Source: Promerops cafer
Lineage: Eukaryota; Chordata; Aves; Passeriformes; Nectariniidae
Direction of reading: 5' to 3'
DNA: 64,000 nt
Assembly (NCBI GenBank): GCA_013398275.1
Contig: VZSE01006629.1
Location: 263,520 to 327,519, forward strand
Below, one piece after another: positions 42,169 through 51,100 of this stretch. Positions within the stretch are counted from its first letter, which is position 1; every line of letters starts with the position of its first letter. Made by a program: the position numbers and the translations under genes. The notes beneath the pieces are model-generated. The model was given only the letters and a program-made list of their open reading frames with translations, was not told the origin of the DNA and made no database searches.

Positions 42169-43433
42169 AAAACAAAGAAGATAAAAGAATTTGTTGTTTC
42201 AAATCCAACATACAGACGTTTGGAAGCATTCATCCCGTAATTATCCACCTGGATACACTGTAATTACCCCTGTGGTTTTTGGTGTTTAAAAGGACAGTCC
42301 TACACCATGTATCCACTGCTCTTTCTTAGATACTTGTTGTCTCACAAGGCTGGAAAAAATGTATTTGGAAAACTGAAAATTTGATAACGTAACTGAAAGT
42401 TTAGTCAAATTACACTGTCAGTCTTAGGCTCTTTAAAAAGAAGGAACATGAACTATCTATGGGATCAGGATATCCTTTGACTTCTATCATATTGTTTCAC
42501 AGAAAAAAAAAATTCGTTCTATTTTTAACATATTACTTCCACAACTTATTGAGATGGCACTGGGTAAAAAAGCCAACAGCCTGCAGTATCTGCTGTACCA
42601 GCTGTATCATTTATGGGACAGGCCTCAGGAGACATGGACCTTGATCCATTTGAAGTGCACATATTCCCAATGGCTTTCAGACACCTCACCTCCTCTCCCA
42701 GCCCACAATTCCGGCTGCCTGAGCATCTGGGTGGCAGCCCCGCAGCCAGCTACGTGGCCGTGCAGACGTGTACGGAGCCACCCACTCGGGATGGGCTGCG
42801 GGACTGGCCTGACAAGGCAGCACCGCCCGGGCAACCGGGAACTTCTCCAGGGCCGCTGTCCTGCCCCTCCGCCAAGGCTCAATCGGTGCTCCCGGCCGAA
42901 ACCGGAGCAGCCTCCAGACCACCAGCGGGTGTCCCCAGAGCGGATGCAAAAACCCCAGTGGTGTCCCCAGGGCGGACACCGGCGCAGGCAGACCCACCAA
43001 GAGACTGTGATCCCGCGGGGCTGAGGGAAGAGGCAGCAGAAGGGAAAAGGCTAGGCGGTCTGACAGGGGCTGGAAGGGGAACGGAGGGGCTGGAGTGGGG
43101 GCTGCCCCACCACTTCACCCACTAAAGGGGAGATGCGGGTCAGTTATTTTTATTTATCGCCTCGAAGGGGAGAGGAATGGATGGAGGCTCGACAATAGAC
43201 CAGACCGAAAGGCAGATGTGGGTTCCGCCACCGAGCAGAGCGGGACACGACCCCCAAGCCACCACCTCAAAGAGAGTCACGGACCACAGAGTGGGATCCT
43301 ACAATTCCCAGGGCTCCCCGCTGCCAGGCCGCGCAGTCCCGCACCCGGTCCACCTCACCTCCACGATGCGAGCGCACTGCGTCCCCTTGCCCGCCCCGGG
43401 CCCGCCGAGGACGAAAACGACGACGGGCTTCAT
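31006..43433 (-). CDS. CMPK1: UMP-CMP kinase (cytidine/uridine monophosphate kinase 1), 6 coding exons, 196 aa
   Basis: CMPK1 transfers phosphate from ATP to UMP, CMP or dCMP in pyrimidine salvage; it is mainly cytosolic. The exons are 43359-43433, 34273-34419, 33263-33415, 31702-31778, 31521-31617 and 31006-31047. All introns are GT-AG and phases match, giving 196 aa, the length of the shorter human isoform. The P-loop GGPGAGKGT is at residues 10-18. The NMP-binding segment LSAGDLLRDER is at 32-42. DGFPRN at 92-97 carries the base-contacting Arg/Asn. The LID ERGKSSGRSDDNR is at 133-145. The C-terminus is VVQIFDKEG. The start was chosen because it is the only ATG in the open frame and gives the family N-terminus MKPVVVFVLGG. 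Residue 129 is Gly where I recall Glu in human. It is divergent with STIL and shares its CpG-island promoter. Family identity is near certain from domain order and motif matches. Confidence 0.97.
31521..31617 (-). CDS. CMPK1: CMPK1 coding exon 5
   Basis: Completes Arg151 and encodes residues 152-183, from IHTYLQSTKPIIDLY to ASKSVDE. The acceptor is ...CTCTTAG and the donor is GTAAGT. Confidence 0.95.
31702..31778 (-). CDS. CMPK1: CMPK1 coding exon 4 (LID domain)
   Basis: Encodes residues 126-150 plus two bases of Arg151, including the mobile LID segment LERGKSSGRSDDNRE. The acceptor has a T-rich tract ending GTAG. The donor is GTACTG, weaker than consensus at positions +4 to +6. Confidence 0.95.
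32599..32623. repeat. Poly(A) tract in CMPK1 intron 3
   Basis: An uninterrupted A-run of about 24 bp lies between CMPK1 exons 3 and 4. Confidence 0.85.
33263..33415 (-). CDS. CMPK1: CMPK1 coding exon 3
   Basis: Encodes residues 75-125, containing KNKFLIDGFPRNEDN and ending in LFFDCDNE. The acceptor is ...TTTTATCAG and the donor is GTAATG. The length of 153 nt keeps phase 0. Confidence 0.96.
34273..34419 (-). CDS. CMPK1: CMPK1 coding exon 2 (NMP-binding region)
   Basis: Encodes residues 26-74, from KYGYTHLSAG to ISLLKR. The acceptor is ...CTGTTGCAG and the donor is GTAAGG; both flanking introns are phase 0. It lies about 200 bp from the end of a CR1 element in intron 1. Confidence 0.97.
34618..35135 (-). 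mobile_element. CR1 LINE fragment, 5'-truncated, in CMPK1 intron 1
   Basis: On the minus strand this matches the CR1 3' region. The translated segment contains LGAFSLKKKRLRGNL, NRTRGNG and HWNRLPREVVESP, the C-terminus of the CR1 ORF2 reverse-transcriptase polyprotein. It ends with the characteristic short CR1 3' tail (the plus strand begins AGAATCAGAGTCATTAAGG). Most of ORF2 is missing, so it is a dead 5'-truncated copy, normal for CR1. The left boundary is firm; the right boundary is approximate, because similarity fades between about 35.1 and 35.2 kb. Confidence 0.9.
38288..38363. repeat. G-rich minisatellite, four 19-bp units
   Basis: Four tandem units of 19 bp (consensus GTCGGGAAGGATCAGGGGG) lie back to back with few substitutions. 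The array is in CMPK1 intron 1. The plus strand is strongly G-rich. Confidence 0.9.
39655..39684. repeat. (AAAC)n microsatellite
   Basis: About seven copies of the tetranucleotide AAAC/CAAA form a simple repeat inside CMPK1 intron 1. Confidence 0.9.
42100..42166. repeat. Long poly(A) tract in CMPK1 intron 1
   Basis: An A-run of about 66 bp is interrupted only by CAACC. An AATAAA (about 42031) lies some 70 bp before it. It could be a simple repeat or the tail of an old retrocopy; no parental gene is recognisable upstream. Confidence 0.85.
43359..43433 (-). CDS. CMPK1: CMPK1 coding exon 1 (start codon and P-loop)
   Basis: Encodes residues 1-25, including the ATP-binding P-loop, and ends ...CARIVE. 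The donor GTGAGG follows at 43358. The intron is phase 0. The frame stays open upstream into the assembly gap without another ATG. Confidence 0.96.
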
Positions 43434-43649
43434 GAGGAGAAGGAGGCGGCGGCGTTGCAGCAGCAGGACAGCGGCGGCGGGGCGGCGGCCGTGGGGCGGC
43501 CGAAGAGCGGGCGGGGAGCGGCGGGGCCGAGGCCGGGACTGTGACCGGGGCTGTGACTGTGGCACCGCTGCCGCCGCGCTGTCCCCGCGGAGGGAAAGTG
43601 CTTCCGGGTCCCGAGCAGGGCGGGGCGGGCACGTGGGCGCGGGGCTGGC

Positions 43650-43856
43650 NNNNNNNNNNNNNNNNNNNNNNNNNNNNNNNNNNNNNNNNNNNNNNNNNNN
43701 NNNNNNNNNNNNNNNNNNNNNNNNNNNNNNNNNNNNNNNNNNNNNNNNNNNNNNNNNNNNNNNNNNNNNNNNNNNNNNNNNNNNNNNNNNNNNNNNNNNN
43801 NNNNNNNNNNNNNNNNNNNNNNNNNNNNNNNNNNNNNNNNNNNNNNNNNNNNNNNN
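43650..43856. other. Assembly gap (207 N)
   Basis: A continuous run of N lies inside the CpG island. The flanks are extremely GC-rich, ending ...GCGCGGGGCTGGC on the left and starting CGCGGCGGCGG on the right. This is typical of sequence lost to GC bias. The true length may differ from 207. Confidence 1.
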
Positions 43857-44029
43857 CGCGGCGGCGGCGGCGGTGCCGGAGCTGTCGCTGGAGCCGCTCC
43901 TCGCTCGCAGCCGCTGCCCGGCCCCGCCGGGGGCTGCAGCGGGCGGGCCCCGCGCTGGAGAGAGGGAGAAGAGGAGAGGGCAGAGTTGCAGCCCTGCCCG
44001 GACCCCGTTCGGCCCGGCCCGGATCTGAG
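43857..44029 (+). other. STIL: Putative STIL exon 1 (5' UTR), left end in the gap
   Basis: GC-rich sequence ends at a plausible donor, GATCTGAG|GTACCC, with GT at 44030. It contains no ATG, so it would be non-coding. Its 5' end probably lies in the gap. It is assigned by position and donor only; no transcript supports it here. Confidence 0.4.
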
Positions 44030-45042
44030 GTACCCGCTCGGCGGCGGGAGGGGTCCTCATCGCCCCAGCCCCGCGGCCGGTGCCCCTCCGCGAGGGCGGC
44101 TTTGGGTATAAAGAGCTGTGGGAGGAGGGGAGGTGGGCTTCTGCTTCGTGCTTGTCAAGTTGAAGCAGTGGGGCTATAAAAAAATTTCCTGTTGTACAAA
44201 CTTGAGTTGAGGCTTATTTGGGCATTTGGCTTTTAAAGGAAATTAATTAACGGGCGCTGGAAGCATCAGAGGTGGCTGAGTTCCTTGGAGGACTGCCTTA
44301 AAAATAAAGTTCTTTCTTGGCAAGTTGAAATGCAGAGGAAGCACCTTTGCTTGGCAAAGTTTCATGCTTGAGATAACTACAAAGAGACTTCTTGCTTATT
44401 TGTTAAAAGGTATTGAGGTATTTGCCAAATTATATGGGCTGTCAGTTGTTTTGTTTAGGCACCTAAAAAAAAAATCTAATCCTGTTCGTGTGAATAAGTT
44501 AATGTGATTACATACTAATTTCTCCAGGGCTCTTTGAAGTCAGACTGCAAGTTTTGCACTTTGCTGTTTGAATTAAGCCAAGGCTTTATTTCAGTAGTCT
44601 TCAAAGTTTAAGTGATTTGATTGCTCACTGGAAATACGAAGACTAAAACAGGGCTTTGGGAAGCTGATCTAGTGTTAAATTTGCTAAATCAGTTTTTTTG
44701 TGCCATGGGAGTTTCTGATTAGTGCTAACTTTTTCTCCCTAAACTATATCCAAGCAGCTTTTCCTTAAGCTTTATCTCCAAGCTTGTATTTTGGCCTACA
44801 CAAGGTTCCACAAAGAAACTGTCAAGTGGACAATAAAGGTTTTGTTTTGACTTTGTAACTCTGACAACTTCATAGGACAAAGTTTCTGCTTTGTTGGCCT
44901 GGACTTGAAACACAAAAAGTACCAACCGTTTATGTATCCTAGTTCTTGGGTTTCGTACTGTCTTGTGCCTTTGTTCCTTCTTTTAAACATTGTACGATAA
45001 CGGTGTATCTTCATCCATTTTTAATCTCTGTGATCTTCCCAG

Positions 45043-45150
45043 ATTTGTTCCCAAAAGGATGGTCCCTTTCAGTTTCCCTCTGTCCAAGCGTGCACTTTGG
45101 GACCCGGTCCCCATGGGCGATGTCATTGGCGCACACGTCACCTATTACAG
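45043..45150 (+). CDS. STIL: STIL first recognised coding exon
   Basis: The acceptor ...GATCTTCCCAG precedes 45043 and the donor GTATCG follows 45150. It reads FVPKRMVPFSFPLSKRALW and ends AHVTYY plus AG, split-coding Arg. The first internal ATG is 45059. The residues before that Met align with human STIL, suggesting coding continues from an upstream exon through a phase-2 intron. Confidence 0.85.
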
Positions 45151-48100
45151 GTATCGATAACCTCTACGGGGAAGCTAAAGGTTAAAATAAATTATGGATT
45201 GTGTGATGCAAAGCCCCATTTTGTCTTATGATCCTGTTGTATGACAAGGCCCAAAGGAAAAGGAAGCAGTGTGTTTGTTGCAAACATATAGGGATTTTCA
45301 CTGGAAATATTTCAGTTTCCATTCCTTTCCTTTGTGTAACGCAGTCTAATGGCTTGAAGGTGCATCGGTCTAAAGTAACTTGAAATTTCTTTCCATTTTC
45401 TTCCCATATGGATAAGTGATACTTTTTAAAAACAAGCATTAAAAAGAATTTGTGACTTAAAATTGCTTATTGTCTCTTTTTAGAAACCCCAGACTATCTC
45501 TGGTGGAGAAAACCTTGAGGCTTGCCTATCGCCATGCTAAGCAGAATGAAAAGAAATCATTTTCCTGTTTTTTGCTTGGGACCCTGGCAGTAGATGAAGG
45601 TAATTCTAAACATGAGGTAGACAGGCAGTATTGGTTGGTTAAGGAGCCTGAGTTGTTGCTCTTGCACCCTAACTTTATTTATTTATTTATTTTGAAGATG
45701 GGGAAGGCATAACGCTAACAATAGATCGCTTTGATCCTGGCCGAGAAGTTGCTGGTGGATTGGGCAAAATTCCAACTGCATCACTTCCTGGAGACTTTTT
45801 GATTCCATGTACAGTTAATGCCTGGGGACCTTGTTCAGATAATATAGTAGTGCACAGTGCTGAAGATATCAGCTTGGCTTTCAAGGTAGGCAGCTCTTAG
45901 CAACTTTTGGGTCTCTTAAACAGTGAATTGTCTGCCAGGCAGGATGCTGGACTATGCACAGAGCTTGATTTCCAGCACAGCAAGGTTGTGGCTGAAGCAA
46001 GACTGTGTAGTTAATTATGTGAAATGAGCTGCCTGAGTGTCATTGAAAAGTGTATTGGAAACTGGTAAAATCAGTTAATCCTCACAGGTGTTTAAGGATC
46101 ATAGAGTCTTAAATCTTGGACAACAATCTTGCTGACTGACCAAAGTTTTTCAGCTGGTCTAACCACCAAAACCAGCAAAACAAAAGTGATTGCAGCAAAC
46201 TTACTTAAACAAGAGAAAACAGCTTTGTTGTCCTTTTTCCCCCCTCAAAACTGTTATTAATCAGTTGTAGTATTTGGGCAGCTGTTGCTGAAGTGTTGCT
46301 AGGCAAGCGACCCGCCCAAAACGTGTAAAGCCCTATGTAGGTTAGCAGCCATAGCTGAAATGTGTGCTCTGCTGTAGACATATAATCTACTAAATACACT
46401 TTCTAGTGCTGTAGACTTTCCCCCATAGTTGTTGTAGTGTGTATTTTATAATACAAATTATGCCTGCTTCACATCTGAACTTTCTCGTGATGATACATCC
46501 AGATGTTAAATTACATATTTCTTGAATGGAAGTAAGAAAACTTAGACAAATGAGTTTGAGCCTTTTAGTTGTCTATTATTATATTAATTTTTATATAACT
46601 GAAGTAACCCCAGGTTTTCTAATACATCATAAAACAATGCTAATGTGTGCATAGCTAATTTAAGTGTATTGTGCATTATTTGTTATATTCAGTAGAGCAG
46701 TGAGCTTTGGAGACCTGGGTTAATGGCTTTTTGTATAGTACCTACTGCACCAGTAGCTGTGATGAATGATTTGAGTTCCTAGTGTAATACATATTGAATC
46801 ATGGTAGTCATATGAAAATAATTTAGTGTATTTAACTCTTTTTTTTTTTCTTCTAGGGTCTGCAACAGAGTCTGTGCAGTAAAGAATCTCTGGATCTTTC
46901 TAAACTGCTCACTGTTAGAGCTCACATTGTTTTCACAGAAAACCTGGATAATCTACACTTTAATTTTCGCTGGGCTTCTCTTACTCTAGCAAATATTTTG
47001 GAATACACCCCTGTGAAGTCTGTCCCAATCATTCCAACAGCCCTAGCAAGAAATTTGAACAGTCCTATGAATATTGCACAGGTTCAAGGAACTTACAAAT
47101 GTGGGTGAGTAAAGGGTGGTGCTTAAGCTGTCAAAGTTGCCTGTCAGTTTCTTGCCTTTCCTAAAGGAGGTGGGTAGGAGAGCTCTCAACTGTACTTTGC
47201 TTTTTAGTAAAGTAACTGACATAAAAATGGCATGTCTTCTGGCCTTGGAAATTAAAAGTTATGAACAAGAAACAGGAAATGAAGTGAAGAAAAAAACATT
47301 AACTGGTTGAGTAGGAGTTCTTGCTTTTGGCTTCAGTGAAAGGATCTTCCTACTGGGGCAGGAGAACACATCTCTAGTTGACATAGTAAATAGAAACAGC
47401 TTCCAGCTTTTTTAACGTCATCAATGCTTGCCCTGCAATGAAAAGCAGATGAATGCAAACCAAAGGGGTTTTTTTGTTAATTGTACTTCTGAGATGGTAT
47501 TGGGAAGTCATCATTCTGACTGGTAACTAATTTAGTAGGATGAGCTAGGGGTAGATCAGGGAAATAATTTGAAGTAACTGAATGTCATTTTATTTGGACA
47601 GGGACCTTATGAATGCCTCTCTGAATGCTACTCTTCAGATTCAACATGACTTGGACTTTGGGATTTGTTATGAACACTAATTCTAGTATTCATTAAAATA
47701 CTACAAGTAGTACTAAGTAAATTTTGTCCTTCATAACTCTTTGATACACAGGAAATTGCTGAAAAGCTGGGGAGTTGCTGTTAAGTGTGTGGAGTAAGAG
47801 TAATTTTGATCTTTTAATTTTTTCCCTAAATTTCTTTTCTTACAGTATTTCTTAAACTTGTCCTTGTCTCTTCAGGATTTTTTTTTCTGAAAACTGCCTT
47901 CCAAAATACTAAAAGAACCCAACTTTTGCTTTCTTTCAGCTACCTTACTATGGACCAAACACGGAAATTGCTTTTGCTGCTTGAGTCTGATCCCAAGGCT
48001 TATTCCCTGCCATTAGTTGGAGTGTAAGTGTTTGTCCAGATTAATACACACATTGATTTGAGATGTATCTGAGGGATTACATAACAAAAATTTGGTAACA

Positions 48101-51100
48101 GAACTGTCTCTAATTAGATTTTTTTTTCTTATTTCCAGTTGGCTGAGTGGAGTTACTCATATCTGTAGTCCTCAAGTCTGGGCCTGTTGCTTGCGATATT
48201 TGTTCAGTTCTTCAATTCAAGAAAGGCAAGTCACTTTTATAGGTAAAACATAGAAGCTATTGGCTCCCTAAAAAAGTATTCCACAGAAATGCATGGCAAC
48301 ATGGGCTCTGCTCAGAGGTATTTGAGGAAATCCTGTGATTTTTATGTTGTATAGAGGTAGGGCTGTCTGGTTTAAATGTTCTTTTTGGCTTTGGCTTCTG
48401 CACGAAAATTTTCTGTGACTGAAATGTTGGAAAGCTGAGCTGATATCCCAAAGTCAGGAGAGGGTAAACATTAATATCATTAAGGTCACTGCATTTTAGT
48501 TTAAATAAGAAGCCACAAGCAGGAAACAGTAGTTTAAACAGTAGTGGGGTTTTGGTTTTGAATTTTTCTTAGGGGTATTTTCTTTGAGAAGTTTTCTTCC
48601 TGATTGTGCCTGACCAACTTATTGAAGCATATTGATTTGCTAGCCTATGCTTTCCTGTTAGGACTTCTAAAAAACCTGAACATTTAACAGGAAGTGTTTG
48701 CATTCTGGGGTATTTTTTCATTGTGATGTTAGTGGATAATCATTCCTCATTGTCTACATTTTTCACTTGTAACATTTGCTGAGTTCTATTTGTATAGAGC
48801 TGGGAGAGAATTCAAGTGTTTATAGTTTGAAACTGCACCTCAGGTAAATGTGACTTCAAAATATGCTGTATGCATAAGCACTTCTTGATTGACCACACTT
48901 GTTTTTAAATTATGAAATACAACCACGTTTGGTGAACAGATGTGTCTGCAATTACAAAATAGACTTCTTTCCCTTAACAACTGAAATATGTCCAAACACA
49001 GATAAGAGACCAATTAGATCATTAGATAGGCAAGTAGGATGCTTGACTCTCATTAACTTTCACTGATGCCATCATGGAAGTGGATTAGGGAGATTTGGTG
49101 AACCATGCAAACAGCATTAACCTCTGCAGGCTAACTGCTTAATCTGTTCATCATACATTTTTAACTCTTTAAGTTGTAAGTATAATTTTGAAGTTGCATG
49201 AATGTGTTTTTCAAACATCCTGTTTCTACTGCTTTTTCTATCACATGTATTATTTAATGAAAAAGCAAACAAAAAACCCCACAAACAAGCATGTTACAAG
49301 TGCTATAAAAAGAAAAACTGTTCTGAAAGTAATACTACCTTTTCCTGGAAACACACATTGTTGTAATTATCCTTGAACTTGTGTTAAATGCTGATTGTTA
49401 TTGCTCACTATTCTCAACTTGTAGAAAAAGAAAACTTCAATATAATTTTCCTTAAAAAAAAATCTTTTTGCTTATCAGTGTTTTTTGAATGCTTAGGGAT
49501 AACCGAGTCACTAAGTGTCTTTATAATGCATCTTCAACTGAAAACTAAAAAGAAGATAAAGCACAGTATCATTCTTACAGATGTTTTCTTCTGTGTTGTT
49601 TTAATTCTTCCAGAAATTCATTTAAAGTACTAAGTGATCTTAAAGGTTTGAAATACAAAGGAGATTAATTATTCCCATTTCTCTACTTCTCTTTGATTCT
49701 TGCATGTGGCTACAGTCAAAAATCCATCTCACTCAAAATGCTCAGCACCACTCAAAATGCTGTGATTCACCAGTTTGCTAAGTTGTGTGAAAATTTGCTC
49801 ACTGTATTGAAAATCTAAGGGCCTTTAAGTTATTTAAAAATGTGTTTTTCTTCTAATTTAGGGTTTTTTCAGAATCTGGGAGTTTTCTCATTGTGCTTTA
49901 TTCACTGACTCACAAGGAACCGGAGTTTTATGAGTGTGTTCCATGCAGTGGGCAGACTGAGCTGGGGTTTCAGATCCTAACTTGCCATGAAACAGTTCAC
50001 CTCTTCAAAGTAAGTGTCTTGCTTCCCTCCTGCACTGTGATACTTCAGAATTTGCCTTAAAAGGGTCATTATGATGTGACCCAAATGGATCTGCAGTGTT
50101 TGAAAATGATGTAGCTCTATAAAGCTGCTTTTTCCTAGGGACTACTGTAAATTCAGTTTGTCCCTCAAACTGAGAAATGACTTCCAAAGTCAGCACTGCT
50201 CACTTTTCTAATAGCATTAAGCATCTGTCTCTTAAGTATACTGTGCTGTGTTGTACTTGGTTAGTGTTCCTTCCTACTAGTGACCTCCTGGCCTTATGAG
50301 CAGAGGCTCAGACTTCTACAGCATTTGTTACTTTGGTGTGCTGTGTTCACCTTGGCCACATCCAACAGCTGCTCTGGGTGATGCTTGCTGGGCAGCAAAG
50401 CTGCGTGTTGTGCTTTGCTTGAAGTTGAATGCAAAAAGCAATTCAGAGGTTACCAACTTCATCACAGTTTTATCAATGGCAAATTTTCTTTGTGCAAAGT
50501 AACACTCTTGAAAGAATTTGATGATGCAAGTCTGGGTGATGGCTAGTAACGTTTGAGGAGGTTCTAGGAAATCTCAGTTCCTTATGTGTTTTCCTAGGCT
50601 TGTGCAGAACCTGGAGGTGAGTTGTTAGTTTGCTCAGTAAATGCTGCTAGGCTCTGTCAGAAAAGCAGTGAGTGTAATGTGTGTGCTATGCTGTGTACTC
50701 AGTTCTCTTCCCAGTTGAATTTCCTTGTTCAGGGCTGCCTTCTACCTTTAGCCCAGGGGCAGCTTAGCTTTCTGAAGATGACAGATCTCTCCACAGAAGC
50801 TCACTTCTGTTGTCTCCAGGAGTTGCCCAGCTGTGCTGTGTGAAACGGTACAGGAACATTTGCTGTTTCCTGAAGTGGTTACAGCCCTGGAGGAGTATCT
50901 GAGCAGTTACAGTGAGGAAGCATCTGCTCATGACTATAATTAGCCCAACTACTTTGCAGAGTAGCAGGGGAACAGTGTTAAACAGGAAGGGAAGTTGCCC
51001 ACTTCCTTGTAGCGGTGAAAAACTTGAAAGTAGAGGACAAGCAGCAAATAATCATATAAATGTCCTTAAAGCTGTTTCTTTGGGAGTAGTACCTCAGTGA

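Larger units (their letters stand above)
34420..43358 (-). other. CMPK1: CMPK1 intron 1 (about 8.9 kb)
   Basis: A GT-AG intron between the P-loop exon and the NMP-binding exon. It holds the truncated CR1, the minisatellite, the (AAAC)n and poly(A) repeats listed separately. Otherwise it is AT-rich unique sequence, turning GC-rich from about 42.7 kb towards the promoter. Confidence 0.9.
43300..44110. promoter_or_regulatory. CpG island and shared bidirectional promoter of CMPK1 and STIL
   Basis: Very GC- and CpG-rich sequence separates the CMPK1 start (43433, minus) from the presumed STIL exon 1 (donor at 44030, plus). Visible sites include a GC-box run at 43618-43630, a perfect E-box CACGTG at 43630-43635 and an ETS-type CCGGAAG (minus strand, 43601-43607). 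I see no convincing TATA box near either presumed start, which fits a CpG-island promoter with dispersed initiation. A 207-bp gap removes the centre, so transcription starts cannot be placed. Confidence 0.85.

Noticed and set aside
42554..43125. Two overlapping plus-strand open frames of 156 and 170 codons left of the CMPK1 start
   Set aside because: They lie antisense to CMPK1 intron 1 in sequence that becomes GC-rich near the CpG island, overlap in different frames, and translate to Pro/Gly/Arg-rich sequence without any domain. An antisense non-coding RNA is possible but unsupported.
43177..44179. Open frames of over 200 codons spanning the gap
   Set aside because: Their length comes from reading through 207 N with no possible stop codon, plus CpG-island composition. 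Only the minus-strand CMPK1 exon inside is real.
46096..46170. Faint similarity to the CR1 3' end (GGATCATAGAGTCTTAAATC) in a STIL intron
   Set aside because: Only a short degraded match to the reverse-oriented CR1 tail and nothing recognisable beyond it; too weak to annotate without RepeatMasker.
49731..49761. Short duplication ACTCAAAATGCT (12 bp, 7-bp spacer)
   Set aside because: A small local duplication in a STIL intron with no flanking inserted element, so not a target-site duplication.
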